Positions 48,401 to 60,412 are shown, numbered from the stretch's first letter. The stretch: DNA of 64,000 bases from Ornithodoros turicata (GCF_037126465.1 NC_088202.1:102765962-102829961), one strand, 5' to 3'. Translations and numbers: made by a program. Notes: generated by a model from the sequence alone, not told the origin.

Positions 48401-51400
48401 TTTCAATAATTAACTTTTGAATTATAAAAGGTACGAATTTGTCACAACGAGAACACCTGGTCCCGTAGGTCACCTGATACTGTAGCCATTTTCAGAACAA
48501 AAATCCATTCGATGGATCGTCTGCAAAAAATTTGTGAAGGAACACAATGTTTTCTTTATTTTGTTCATTGTGCATCTCCATAGACGCATGTTCCTTCACT
48601 TCCAATGTGAGAGGGCAAAGGTGATATATAAATATTTTTTTTTAATCTGTTCGCATTTAGCTGGGACACCCTGTATATATATACACCTGATTTTTCAATG
48701 GGAATGGCCAGGTGAGAAAAGAAAAGAGAACATTTGACAAAAAAAAAAAGATAGAAAATTTGAGAATCGTGTGGTAAAACTAGCAGTAAATACGGATTCG
48801 CGAGAGAAGTACAATTGAGAAGCAGCACAACCACTTAGAGTCTCTGTGCAGTGGCGGGAATCAACAAAATTAAAGCAATTCAATCGGAAAGCCAAGACAA
48901 CACTACTTTACATTGGCTTTTTCATTAACTACACGAATTGTATTTGGTGTAAGACTGGTTTTATTAGGCTTTCTCCGGTTCATACTTTGGGTAGGTTTTA
49001 TTTGAGTATGACATTAACACTGCCGATATATCATGCTCCAGTCACTATCTTTATTTCTGCCATTGCTGTTTCCAGGTGAGTGAAGACCTCAAGTACATGC
49101 AAACGACGGCACAGTTCCAAGTGGGTGATGAAGGGTTTACTTTAACGGGGAAAAGCGTAGTGGCTCCAGGCTTCTCTCGCTTCATGCCTTGGCAGGGCAT
49201 TGGTGCAGAAGAAGCTCTGCCACCCATTACCAGTGGTACGGCCTATCCACTGCAGCAGGTCTGTACATCACATCATGCTTTCTAATGTGTGCATTTAACT
49301 GGTAACCCAGTCGCTAACTGGTATGTTGGACTTCTGGAATCCATAAAAGCAGTCTAAATTATCAAGCAATCCAAATTTTATTTCAAAGGCATATTGTACG
49401 AAAACTTATTCCTTAAAAAAACTTCAAACTTGAACCCTATTTTTAAATGCCAGAGGGGCTTCAAAAGTTGTCACCATATGTGTGGCCCGACAAATGCTAG
49501 AAAATGCAAATTTTTGCAAGTGTTGCTGGACTTGCAATACTGCCAGAGGCTTTGTCCCTCATCACTTTCCTGTTGCTTGTGTTACAGATGAAGCTTGCTG
49601 AGCACAAGACGAGCCCTCCAGACTATCTAACAGAGTCTGAGCTGATCTCGTTGATGGACAAGCATGGGATTGGCACAGACGCTTCAATTCCAGTTCACAT
49701 AAACAATGTCTGTCAGAGAAATTATGTCACTGTAGGCAGCGGACGTCGCCTCATACCGACGAATCTTGGGATAGTTCTAGTGCATGGCTACAGGAAGGTG
49801 AGTCTGTGCTGCAAGTGGAATAACTTAGTGTGGGATACAACAACAGTGGTACAACATAATGCCTAAGCACTTGCAAATGCACTTCCCACAAAGCTACTGT
49901 TTGTGTTTAGATGCCATCATGCTGTTCAAGCATCCTGGCAATCCTAGGAGTTCAAGTGTCCAGTTCTTTTTACGTGGTCTGCATTGCATCCACACCTTGT
50001 TTCAGATCGACCCCGACTTGATCATGCCAACGATGCGCGCTGCTGTTGAACAGCAGCTCGGATTAATAGCACAAGGACAGGTAGACTTTGATGCGGTGCT
50101 TGGCCATACCTTAGCGGTTTTCAGGCTCAAGTTCTGCTACTTTGTCACCAGCATACAACAGATGGATGACCTTTTTGAAGTTACCTTCACACCCCTCTCC
50201 GAGAGTGGGAAGCCTCTGTCCAGGTAGCTGCTTTTCTGCATGAGATGTTCAGAATAATATTTATGTAGATCGTAGATTCTTAGAATCATCTTAGAATAAC
50301 CTTTATGCGAGATCCCCAAGATCCTGCTATGTGTTTTATGACACACTAGAGTTTCTGCTCAAGAACCCTCGCATGCGCCTTTGAACCTTTCGAACGCACT
50401 GCAAGAACCCTCGCTGAGCATGGAAAAACCGTCTAGTCACAGTGCCATAAAAAAAAAACATATCTTAGAGTTTGTATCAATTGTTCTTCTGTTTTATGAC
50501 ACACTAGAGTTTCTGCAAGAACAATTGATACAAACTCTAAGATATGTTTTTTTTTTATGGCACTGTGACTAGACAGTTTTTCCATGCGCACATTTCTTAC
50601 AATGTTTACATGAATCAATTTGTCTAGCAGTCTGAATCTTTAGTAGAAGACAAGAGTTCAGGTCACGGTGTGGTTCAAGTATTACTAAGACTTTGCTGCA
50701 GTGTGAAGCATTTTTGTGTTCTGCTGATCGAATTCTCCCAACTTTTCCTCTGATGATACATGCATTTCACATAGATTGGGTTTCTGGTTTTTGATTATTT
50801 ACTATATTTTTCGAGGTATTGCGAGGTAGGGCGAATATTGGTGAGCCAGAAAACTTAGGACCGATTCACACGATGCAACTTTAGTTGCGCCACAAAGTTG
50901 CACCGTGTGATCGCGAAGCTCTGGTTGCGCAACTCGAGTTGCAGGAGTTGCACAGCCGATCGCTTCACGAGCGATTTCTCCTGCAACTCTAGCTGCAACC
51001 TGTCAATCACACGGCTCCGCCTTGCAAGCGCGACCAATCGGGAAGACTTCCATGTGTCAGTTATTGCAGCGGCAGTACGCGAGACGATGAAATTATCACT
51101 GACCAGTGGAAATTATGCAAAATTATCAAACGCGCAATGGATTGAAGTCGTAACGAGCGGAAGTCGCAGTGGGATTGGACGAAAATCATGACAATGACGT
51201 TTTTTCGCACCATCTGGCAAGCTCAGTGTCAACTACGGCACTCAGAGTTGCTCGCCGTATGAAAGGGACCTTTTTGGTGCAACTTCGGTTGCGCGCAACT
51301 GTAGCGGGAACAGAGTTGCAGCAAAAAGTTGCATCGTATGAATCGACCCTTATTCTGTTATCTCATTGTGTTATAGCCAACCCAGTCTCGTACTACTGTA

Positions 51401-54400
51401 ATTTGGTTTTGCATTCATTTTTCCCACATTTTGGGAGCTCTCAAAAATAATAATTACAGAAAACTGGGAACCCTAGACTTAGCTAATCATGTCAATCACA
51501 CGTGGAAACACGTGAACGTGCGTTGTGACACTGCACAAGATGTGCGCTGTTTTATAACGGGAATTTCTGCATGCACCTTAGCTGCAAGCTTCGATTTTTT
51601 CCATATTTAATCTTGCCTGCATATATATGTAATGTCATCTTTCATTCATTCTTTCTTTCTTTCTTTTTCTTTTTTCTAGTTGCTAGTTACATTATCTATG
51701 TCTGGAGCATGCCCTACTCTTTCTTATCTGCAGGTGTGGGAAGTGCCGCAGGTACTTGAAGCTGGTAGCTAGTAAGCCAAGCCGTCTGCACTGTGGCCAG
51801 TGCAACGAGACACATGCCATTCCACAAACAGGGAATGTGCGCTCATTCCGTGAGATCCGTTGTCCACTGGACGACTTTGAGCTGCTCCAGTGGAATGGAG
51901 GGGCAAAAGGCAAAGTGAGTCGCCCCTCCTCATTAAGCACTAAACTGCAGTTGGATTGTCAGTTGCATTTTCAAACCTTGTACAGTGCCTCGACCCTGTC
52001 CAATCGTCTGAAATGCTAGTTTGATACAACTTCAACTGTGTTTCGGAATACAAGACGAGCTACTTCATGATGCACTGATGGAAAGTATGTCTGCAACCAT
52101 TCGATGCGGTGATGTGATCAGTTGCTGTGTGGTACATAGTGGGAGTGCAAATTGACTGGCAGGCTTCAGTAAATATGACTTTCAAAATGTAGAGCACTAC
52201 CCTGTGCTGTCTGCTTCTGCAACTCGTGACCCGATACAATGCAGTAAAAATTTGGGAATATGTCAGACAACAATGTTGCCGACTGCCTCCATCATCAACA
52301 TCGATCTTTTCTGCCGTGAGCATGTACACAGCCTTTCTACTACACAATGTCTTATCGTTTAACGTGGTGACATGGAGCTTGCTCCCCAAGAAGTGCCCTA
52401 TAATGCTTACATGCCAATAGTTGGAAATTATAAGCTAACAGGAACCTGAGCAGAGGTGGACATTTTTTGCTCATCACATGTGCCATCTACGGCCATCAGC
52501 ATTGATGAGAATGAGCAAGACAAACTTGTACATATGTACAAGGTCAATATACAAGTAACATGATCAAGAAGTGCTGAGTTTAGACTGAAGATGGCATTGA
52601 TGGCATTATCTGAGTGATAAAATATGCAGCTACAAAACAACTACATAACATCATTTGTAGGAGATTCTGCTTGCATTTTGAGTTCATTACAAGTTTGATT
52701 ATGCAAAGCGTTCACTTACAATGATGGCTGTTGATGAGATTAGTATAAATGTAAGAGGAACCATGTTTTATTAGCTATTTTTATTTTTGTTATTTTTTCC
52801 TTGCAGAGTTACATTTTCTGTCCATATTGCTACAACCATCCCCCCTTCAGAGAAATGGGTAGAGGCTCTGGATGCAATTCCTGTGCTCACCCCACATGTC
52901 CGCAGTCCATGCTGGCGCTGGGAGTATGTGCCTGTCCTGGCTGCCCCACTGGAGTTCTGGTTCTGGACCCTGCCTCATCTCCACGCTGGAAAGTTGCGTG
53001 CAATAGGTGATTATACATTTTCTGAGTTTTCTATTCCCATTCCTGATTTGACGTCTCATGAAGGGCTACTCCAACCTTGAGTCTAATACCTCTGTCAGAC
53101 GGGCGCACATACGGTTAGAGTTTACGGCATTAAAACAAGACATAGCTGAAATACGGCCTAAAACCCTAGGAGGCTGCAAGACATTATTCGTGAAGGTGTT
53201 TTGCTGATGATGTCTACACTGATAAACATATCTGTGAATGTTGTATGCAATGTAATGAAATCACATTTGTTCTCACTACGTATAAGTACTCAGAAACAAC
53301 GTTTGGATGGCGCTTAGGCGATTTGAAAAATACAGCAGCAAATGACATTTGTTTTGGATGCTTTGTTGTGCACGCAAAATTTTGGATGCAGACAACATGG
53401 ACACAGTGGTTCAAGGGTACCACTACGAACTGACGAGATAAAATGAGAAGCAAAGCGCAAGAATGCATCAGAAAAACTCCACGCATTGAACGCGAAAAGA
53501 GTTGACAGAACGTTACGTCTCATAAAAATGTTTTATTTTGGATTGAAGGAAATATGTGACTTCTTGTTCATGGCGTTTGGTGGTTCATGGACTTTGGCAG
53601 TTTCGAGAGTATTCTGTAAATTGCCTTGCAGGAACTCCATTGCCCTTACATCTCAGTTCTGCTGCAAAGGCAGTATGGCTGATTGTCTGGCAAGAAGTTA
53701 ATGACCATGTGCACTTAAGGCCATAACCATTAAGTCCGTAAGTGTGCCTGTCTGACAGGGGTACAGTCGCCGACCGATTTTTTGGACCCTGATTTTTCGG
53801 ACATGCTCGATTATCCAGACTCATTCGCGGAACGGCCGCGGACCCCATAGAGTAGATGTATAAGAACGCCCAAAATTTCGGACGCCATGCAGCCCAGTCG
53901 CTCGGTATTTCGGACTCTGTTTGCCCAACCAGCCAGTTTCTCTCTTTGGGTGTCGGAAAATGTTGGTATCCTCCGAAATTCATATCAAAAGAAATTAACC
54001 AACTAAAATATTGAGGCAAACAAATAGGCAAGGACTGTTCATTTTTCATTCCTCTGAGTAGAACAAGTCTATGGTAACACATTTGCGTCTTCGTTTTTTA
54101 GCCAACAGCTTGATTCAGAAGGCGCAGGACGCGCTGCCCGCCCGCGAGTTGCGCGACAGCGCTGTAAGGCGAGCTTCACCTAAAGCACACATGCGTTATG
54201 TGGAGCCGACTTGCAGACTTGATGACGGCAGTGTCTCTGTCAGTGTACAGTGACGAAATGTTGCTTCGGGAAATAGAAGCTGATGTTATCAGGCATAGCT
54301 GGAAGTGCGTTAGGGAAGCATCGACAAATTTTTCCAGCCTGCTAGTGCTTAGTAAAGTTTATTTCGATGCAGAAATCGTTTTTTCGGACTGCTCGATTAT

Positions 54401-57400
54401 TCGGACTTTTGCGCGATCCCCGCCCAGTTCGAAAAAATCGGACGGCGTCTGTATCAGTCAACCCTGTGTTCCTAGCTCTATGCTGTCAGAAAATAGAGCT
54501 GCCAACTAACTTTTCAGGAGCCATAAATTGGTCTGAATTATGAGTAGTCGAAAGCAGTCTCGATGGCCATAATTTTTGGGCTGGATATATCTACAGTCAA
54601 AAGAAGTAATTTCCTTCACTTGCGCTATTGCGGTGCTGGATGAAAGTGCCCAGAATTCTGCAGGTAATAACCGAAACTGTGAAGACAAAATGTGACGTGT
54701 GTGCAAAACGATGATCACCAGCCAGACATGATGACATTTCTTGAGTGAATCAACTTGAACCACCGTGAAGAAATTGTGCGATACATACAAGGTGGCCTAC
54801 ATTATGGGGAGAGGGGCTTTAGCCCCCTAAGCCTCCACCGCTCACTGTGCCCCTGGTGTGAAGTGAATGGTTCTACTTCTTGTCTGGATATACCGTATTT
54901 TCCGCTGTATAACATGCACCCTTTAAAATTAGCAAAAATTTTAAAATCTTTGGTTCATAACACGCACCGCTGTAAAACGCGCACCACATTCATGCAATTT
55001 CCAGTTCTTTACTCTTGGAACTAGGCTCGTATCGCTCCTATTGTGCAGTGCTAGACAAAGGTTTACGGAACACGTTCGGGCGCGTTCTTTCTTGAGAGTG
55101 ACACACTAGCAGCGAATGGTACCATACGACTTACAAATGCATCATTGTGTTACCTAGGCACATGTCTGTAAGTCTATACGGTCACATTCGCTGCTAGCAT
55201 ATGACTCTGAGGAAGGAATGTGCTGGGGCGTGTTCTGTAAACTTTTGTCCAGCACTGTACATAGCAACAGCGGCACACATGCCAAGCACAAGTACCAGTT
55301 ATTACTTATTATAATTATCATTTATTATTTATTTGTATTATTATTGTTACTATTATCGTTTATTTACCTACAAGGTATGGCCTCAGTTTTAAAGTACAGG
55401 TCTGTTACCCAAGTGGTCATCTAGAGAACATGAGGTCACGTGAAAACACTAGGGCACACTAATATTCCAAAGTCACCTGGGGTCTCTGACTCTCAGTTGA
55501 CTCATGCCTGCTATACCGCCCTCAGCCAGGAGCAATGTCGCTGCAAAGGGAAGCTGCTTTCCATCCAGGACCTAAGAAGCCTAGTGTCCCTTATTTGTCG
55601 GAGGTCTACCCCCTCATAACCACCTAAGAGGTGCCGCATTGAACCACCCCACACGTGGCTACGGTATCCCTAGGCTACAAGTCGCCCGAGGTCCTCCTAA
55701 AAGTGCTCTTCTGAGAAAAGTGCTGCTCTTCTGAGAAAAGTGTCAACTCTCACGATGCATTTCTCAGATCACAAAGCACTCGTTGTCACGCTATGTCAGG
55801 GACAATGAAATAAAGTAGACTAAGTAGAAACGCTGTTGAAAGTCCTTTAATCACCATTTGTGAACGATGTAGCGATGAAAGTGTCTACACTGCCCCTCAG
55901 CTGCCGCTGCTAATTCGTGTTCAATCCAAGCGTTAACTGTCCCTCAATTTTTCTCATTAACATCTGAGTCAGTGTCACTAAATCTGTAACAATTAAGTCA
56001 TACAGCCAGTTCAGGCCTTACCCCATATACCTAAGCAATAAAATATCTGTGTCGCTCAGCACAGCCAGAACTGTGTCCCGTGTGGTATATATAATCTTGC
56101 TGCTCTCTGTTTATTTTTTAATCCACAAATGGTTCCATTAATTTGTTGTAAAAAAAATTGTCGCTCACCGCGATCAATGTCGTCATTTTTTTCAGGTGCG
56201 ACGTTATCATACAGCTGTGTGAAGATGCTAGAAAAATATCTGTTGAAGATGAACAGTGTGACGAGTGTGGGAGTCAAATGGTCAGCGTAGAATACAAGCT
56301 CGTAAGTGGAACTGTTTCCTTACTATGACTGAGTAACATGCAGCATCAACAGTGTCCTTACTGTAAGTCACATCAGGCTCAGTTAATTCAAGATCAGTGT
56401 CTGTTACCATGTATTTGTGCACAGATACAGATGGCGCAATACACTTTTCACTAATCTTTTTTTACGCCATGAGATAGACTTTGGGTATCAAGTAGCCTAA
56501 ATTTGAAGTCAGAGGGGTTGTGGCAGTTTGCACAAGGTTAGGATGAATACATGGATAAGACCATTTCCTTTGACCATCGAAACTGAAAAAAAAATCTAGG
56601 TTTTATGTCGAAAGTGTGTAGTGCAGATAAACCTACAAAAAAAATGTGCCTGTGTGCAAGGCAAACTACATAACACCAGACCTTATTCTGTGCAAGTTAA
56701 ATATGCTAGAGGGATGTGGTCATTTGAACACGTTTGAATTTGCACATTAATTTGAATTTGAACAGTTTGAAGTTTTTTGAATTACAAGGCATTACCCATA
56801 CACTAGGAAGAAACCTTTACCAGAAAGTTACTACTGTAGAAAAAAACTGGCACATATGATGCAAGTTACAGTGGCATCATATCAACGACAGCAGCAGAGC
56901 TGTTTATTTGGGAGAGGTTACGACAATGACTTCTACTGCCGACAAAATCGGACAATACTGTGAGGTTTGTCAGCAATATGTATTATTCAACACTATCATT
57001 CCACCATACTTCATACTATATAGCTTTAATTTAGAAATCTGGGATTTTAAACGATGGGTTCTTAACAGTGGGATATTGTGGTATCCTCCATTTTACGCTT
57101 GCCTGTCACTGTGTGCATGGTTCGCCCTGTTGATAGTGGTCTGCAGCACTTCCATACGTACACTCGCTACGACGACTCATAATGCCTCTATTCATCTCCG
57201 CACACACCCAGTACCATCACTACTGTTGCTGTGGGCGGCGAGAAACCGGTATGCGCGCAGCAGAACTCTTCACATGCCCTGACATATGAAGCGGCTGCCG
57301 CTGCCACTTTTTACAGCAGCAGCTGTTAACGGGGAAGGTTAAAGGAGATCACTGTGTCTGTGTGGCAAAATCCTCCTCACCTCTCCGCTCCAGAGAGGAG

Positions 57401-58063
57401 GAAAATAGAGCAGAGAGATGCGCGCGCAGGTGCAGAAAGGACAAGCTGCGCTAGAGAGCGGTGTCTGTTTGCAGGACATGGGGATCAAAACGAAGCACAT
57501 ATTAGGTAGCCTTAACACATCGAAAGCATTCGACAAAAGCAAAACAAAAAACTTTCAAATTCAAGACCATCACCGTGATGTAAGCCACTGCAAAGGAGCC
57601 AGGTGCTCGGCGTACCCTGTTTACGGAAATGTTAACGTAAACACATTCCAATCTGTTAAATCTCTTGTGATCCTTCTGATTCTTCCTACTAAACTGGCGC
57701 CGTGATAATAATGGGTTTTAGTGTACAGTGTATCGTACTCTTCGCCTTTGCGTACGTAAGGAATAGTGTTGGTGGGTCTGCGCATTGCGCATTGTTTTAT
57801 GCTGCTGTGGGTTTTACAAATGTCACAATGCACCCAACATTTCTGTGTAGGAGAAAACTAAACTGCCTGGTGCTCAGACAGAGGCCACTGGTTGCATTTT
57901 CTGTGACCCATCTCTGTCACCGCTGGTGGAGAGGCACCAAGCCCTGCGGCCAAGGCACAATGGCCCACGCCGAGGTGGTGGAGGACGTGGAGCAGGACGA
58001 CGAGGCCGTGGACGGCCAAAACCAAAGGACAAAATGGCTCAGCTGGCAGCATACTTTGTTTGA
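36453..58063 (+). CDS. TOP3B: DNA/RNA topoisomerase III beta, complete 15-exon gene
   Basis: Type IA topoisomerase that relaxes and decatenates DNA and, with TDRD3 in other animals, acts on mRNA. Exons: 36453-36686, 39796-39873, 40026-40148, 40289-40456, 42483-42727, 43281-43481, 46342-46425, 48032-48152, 49076-49258, 49588-49797, 50006-50223, 51734-51914, 52807-53006, 56196-56301, 57878-58063. All are GT-AG and phases agree; the total is 2,538 bp, 845 residues (human 862). Toprim domain: E9 in MVAEKPS and D116/D118/E120 in [10 protein letters not shown]. The catalytic tyrosine is Y335 in YISYPRTET (codon 43435-43437). Zinc ribbons begin at C623-x2-C626 and continue through exons 12-15. The Arg/Gly-rich box is residues 815-830, followed by [14 protein letters not shown] and stop. 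The start is the ATG in ACATGAAG, matching the family's [13 protein letters not shown] see no frameshift or lost catalytic residue, so the gene looks functional. Confidence 0.98.
36687..38021. other. TOP3B intron 1, proximal part
   Basis: About 1.3 kb of AT-rich intron with no recognised exon or element before the hAT relic begins at 38022. The target duplication CGTCAATG lies at 38014-38021. Confidence 0.4.
38022..39493 (+). mobile_element. hAT transposon relic with perfect 8-bp target duplication
   Basis: The left end CAGTGGCGTATCTAGG and right end CTAGATACTG are imperfect TIRs. CGTCAATG is duplicated exactly at 38014-38021 and 39494-39501, diagnostic of hAT insertion. At about 39005-39205 the + strand encodes a piece of the hAT C-terminal dimerisation region ([20 protein letters not shown]), and after a frame change [17 protein letters not shown], as in ZMYM1-like hAT proteins. 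The rest of the transposase is gone. A LINE 3' end lies inside. Confidence 0.88.
38226..38592 (-). mobile_element. Second copy of the LINE 3' end, nested in the hAT relic
   Basis: Starts with (CAA)n, and the - strand repeats the C-terminal zinc-knuckle frame of the 12108-12853 element ([17 protein letters not shown]). It is about 90% identical and 5'-truncated after 360 bp. No target duplication is visible, and the sequence diverges from the other copy at about 38593. Confidence 0.88.
40457..42482. other. TOP3B intron 4
   Basis: 2 kb of intron with short internal repeats: CTTCACTATATCAATG is duplicated at 40549-40577, and GGTTC-rich words (GGTTCTGGTTCAGTTC, GGTTCAGTTCCGGTTTGG) occur near 41295-41370 and 41960-42040. 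Open frames here are intronic and carry no recognised domain. Confidence 0.45.
43804..44070. repeat. CAACGTTGC-rich repeats in TOP3B intron 6
   Basis: Words such as GTTGTGGTAACGTT, GCAACGTTGCTGG and GCAGCATTCTGACAG recur. The same vocabulary appears at 45080-45320 and, as an ordered tandem array, at 45730-46260, suggesting one repeat family split by later insertions. Confidence 0.55.
44069..44570. repeat. Direct repeat pair TTTAAAGGAGTACAGAG..., about 150 bp
   Basis: 44069-44215 and 44423-44560 share TTTAAAGGAGTACAGAGrGC, CATCCAAAAAAATTTCAG, CATCTGATGAAAGTG and TTGTTTCCCAGAAAAAAACTC in the same order and orientation, separated by about 200 bp of other sequence. They could be two copies of a mobile element's end. 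Confidence 0.75.
45730..46260. repeat. About 72-77-bp tandem array in TOP3B intron 6
   Basis: Successive units read CTGTAACGCTGTCTCAATGT, TGCAGCAACATAACACAAAT, GTTGCCTC then ATATTGTATTTGTGTTGGAA. I count about seven units between 45740 and 46250 with small length differences. It ends about 80 bp before exon 7. Confidence 0.75.
46426..48031. other. TOP3B intron 7
   Basis: 1.6 kb intron. Contains the hAT MITE at 47100-47200, a C-run at 46903-46914 and otherwise unremarkable AT-rich sequence. Confidence 0.4.
47100..47200. mobile_element. hAT-type MITE with perfect 8-bp target duplication
   Basis: The 101-bp element begins CAGGAGCGGATCCAGACCC and ends GAATCCGCCACTG. It is flanked exactly by ACACCAGC at 47092-47099 and 47201-47208. 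It is a smaller relative of 32277-32425. Confidence 0.92.
48254..48673. mobile_element. Mariner-like MITE, CAGGGTGTCCCAGCTAAATG ends, TA duplication
   Basis: The 420-bp element has the ends CAGGGTGTCCCAGCTAAATG and CATTTAGCTGGGACACCCTG, both flanked by TA. It is the complete reference copy for the interrupted element at 14994-16021. It lies in TOP3B intron 8 and encodes nothing. Confidence 0.88.
50418..50587. repeat. Large hairpin, about 75-bp arms, in TOP3B intron 11
   Basis: GCATGGAAAAACCGTCTAGT... through ...CAATTGTTCTT is followed, after about 25 nt, by the reverse complement ending ...ACTAGACAGTTTTTCCATGC. I see one or two mismatches. GTTTTATGACACACTAGAG also recurs as a direct repeat at 50332 and 50492. 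Confidence 0.88.
50858..51349. mobile_element. PIF/Harbinger-like MITE with TTA duplication
   Basis: The left end GGACCGATTCACACGATGCA and right end TGCATCGTATGAATCGACCC are inverted. The flanking trinucleotide TTA is present at 50855-50857 and 51350-51352, the usual 3-bp Harbinger target. Subterminal GTTGCGC words repeat in both arms. 492 bp, noncoding. Confidence 0.72.
53007..53763. other. TOP3B intron 13, proximal part
   Basis: Intron sequence before the TA-flanked element at 53764; no exon or element recognised. Open frames on either strand here have no recognised domain. Confidence 0.35.
53764..54451. mobile_element. pogo/Tigger-like DNA element with TA duplication
   Basis: CAGTCGCCGACCGATTTTTT at the left and AAAAAATCGGACGGCGTCTG at the right are inverted, each flanked by TA (53762-53763 and 54452-54453). 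Several TTTTTCGGAC words lie inside. It is 688 bp; the middle may be transposase remnant, but no domain is clear. Confidence 0.75.
55046..55257. mobile_element. Foldback MITE with about 80-bp arms
   Basis: CAGTGCTAGACAAAGGTTTACGG and the right end TGTAAACTTTTGTCCAGCACTG are inverted. Inner parts also pair (CTAGCAGCGAATG against CATTCGCTGCTAG). It lies in TOP3B intron 13. Confidence 0.75.
55260..56195. other. TOP3B intron 13, distal part
   Basis: AT-rich intron with an ATTATTATT-type simple repeat at about 55300-55365; nothing else recognised before exon 14. Confidence 0.35.
57713..57795. mobile_element. Partial copy of the 2528-2691 MITE family
   Basis: GTTTTAGTGTACAGTGTATCGTAC followed by TTCGCCTTTGCGTACGTA, then GGAATAGTGTTGGTGGGTCTGCGCA, matches the left arm and inner part of the element at 2528-2691. 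It stops before the right arm. Located about 80 bp upstream of the last TOP3B exon. Confidence 0.7.
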
Positions 58064-58905
58064 TGTATCGTGGTGCACGGCGAGTAGCCTGCACAGGGGT
58101 GATGTGCAAACTGACAGGATCTACATGATCAAACTACAAAGTGTTGATTGTGACTGTACTCTTGGGTGTCGTGTCTGGTGTATAGCATTTAGGTGTCTTT
58201 CTTTCACTACACAGTGAGCTACTAGGAGAGACATTACTGAGCCTCTGGTGAGCTTATTATTGTCATCGTCAATATGTTTTATAAACCCGTATAATGTTAG
58301 AGATGCCACAGTTGCAACTAAATTTCATTTTGAAGCACTCGACATTTTAATTTAAAACAGTGAGAAAACATGCAGTGTGGTGTCAGAAATCGTATTTTTC
58401 TTCTTTAATATTTTCTGTATGTCAGCTCTGCTATCAGATCTGTCTCTATAAACCCAAAGATCTCTTCTATGTTACATTCATGTGCAGCAAAGCTAAGGAT
58501 GCAGACAGGGCAATATATCCTCTCTTCCATAAAAATATTTGACTGATAGGTCCACTTTGTGTGTCCGTGTATGCTCCATTTCATGCAGGTGTAGCTGGTC
58601 CTAGTGTGTAGAAAGTCTAGAAACGAATAGCTCCCCCTCTTTTGTTATAAATCCATCTATCAAGAATTCTTGTTGAATCATACACAACCACTCAGCCATG
58701 TTGTGTACTGTCCTGCTGGTGTGTTGGGATCGGAGGTGTTCCAGCGATTGCTTTTCTGGATAATTAGCACCTCCTCATTACTGCGATACATGAAAATTAA
58801 ATGGGTGAGTGTCAGCAGACCATTAATGGACTGAAAGCTGTGGTACCGCTTCCAAAGTGCAGCAATAATGTGCCATTATAAGGATACCGTCACATGTGTT
58901 AACGT
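58064..58905. other. Downstream region of TOP3B
   Basis: Expected to contain the TOP3B 3' UTR. I did not find a canonical AATAAA close to the stop codon. No other gene seen. Confidence 0.35.
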
Positions 58906-59216
58906 CATATTCTCAGTCAGACCTCGGGAATCCCTAGAGCACAACTGCTCAACTACTCCTCAACTGCTTTGGCAGTGTTCTCTGCACCTTCAGCAAATGT
59001 GTGCTTGATACACTGCTAAGGCTAGTGAGAGGGCCTCGAAGTGTACCAGGCTCCATCAGGCTCTGACATATTCTCAGTCAGACCTCGGGAATCCCTAGAG
59101 CACAACTGCTCAACTACTCCTCAACTGCTTTGGCAGTGTTCTCTGCACCTTCAGCAAATGTGTGCTTGATACACTGCTAAGGCTAGTGAGAGGGCCTCGA
59201 AGTGTACCAGGCTCCA
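58906..59216. repeat. Tandem duplication of about 150 bp, period 161 bp
   Basis: 58906-59055 and 59067-59216 read identically by eye from CATATTCTCAGTCAGACCTC to GTACCAGGCTCCA, separated by 11 bp. The identity implies a recent duplication. A - strand frame (59465-59151, Cys-rich, 104 codons) ends inside the second copy; I do not recognise it. Confidence 0.9.
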
Positions 59217-60400
59217 GGGATCGCTGAGGGCAGATTGAGAATACACCATGTCACAGGCGGCGAAACTTTTATACATAGATTGCAATCCCACTCGTAGCTT
59301 GCAACACAGAGGACTGGCGTAATGGATAGGCAGAGAAGTATCCTTCGAAACATTGAAAAGATTAGTATAGCGTGTTGCACAGGCATGTAGCATCAGGGGG
59401 CAACTACAAGAATCTGGACACAGCTGCTTCAAATGGACAAGTTCGTTACAGCAGGTCAGGGGCAAAGAAAGACGCTGTACCTCGCTGTAGCCCTGTTCAT
59501 TGGGCTCTCAGTGAAACCTAATTTTAATGCTCATTGTCACTGCATCTCTGAATGGGATTTTTGAAACAAAACTATAAGTGTTCTATCAGAGATATATGAG
59601 ATAAATTTTGATATCCCTATAACTTGGAAACATACCAAATTTTTGCTTTTAACAAACACTTACAATAGGTGCAGTCATGAAAGATCCTCCAGCTGAATGA
59701 TTTCTCAGCGGTGATTGATGACAATCCCGCCAACATTTATACAGTAAATCCGTTTATAACGATATTGATTGGAACGTGAAATCCGATCGTTACATCAGAG
59801 TATGTTATACAAGTTTCGCGAAATCGCAGGCCGGGATTACTTCAACGAACTAAACGTAAAATGTCGCTGAACAGGCACGTTTTCCCAGCAAACCATCGAC
59901 GACTCCTCAACGTCCACAGAACGTTCGTATTTGGACAAAGATGTCTCGGAGATCTTTTATCATCTGGATGACATCAATGGGACATTCTGGGGATAGTCCT
60001 AGCAGCACCCTGGGTCATCCAGAGGATGTCCGTGTAACATCCCAACTATCATTTTATAGACATTATGTGGACAACTGGCAGCTGTTGCTTACTGACATTT
60101 TCAGGATCACTTATCGTATTCCTCCGCATTAGCCGGCATGCCACATAATTCGAGAGAGCCCAGTTTCCAGGACTTCTAGCTGGTCCCTGGAGAGTCCCCT
60201 AAGACAAAACAGCTCACAAAGTTGAAAAATCTTTCCATTGAGCAGTCCTTCATGCAATACTGCTCCGCGATCGTTCTGTCGTATTCCAAGACACGGTCCA
60301 CCAATGCAGACCGTGTTAGCAAAGATGCTCACCCCTTAAGCAGAGGAGCAGGCTCTGTTCTGCCTCCTCCACCACTTAAGTACGCGGAGTTGATGGGGGA
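59217..60400. other. Intergenic, one pogo-like element end
   Basis: A single end resembling Tigger-type TIRs (CAGTAAATCCGTTTATAACG) starts at about 59742; I did not find its partner in the window. Otherwise unique sequence. Confidence 0.35.
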
Positions 60401-60412
60401 CCTGAGCTCTCG

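Noticed and set aside
59151..59465. Cys-rich - strand frame as a gene
   Set aside because: No recognised family; it ends inside a duplicated segment and lacks clear splice sites or signal peptide.
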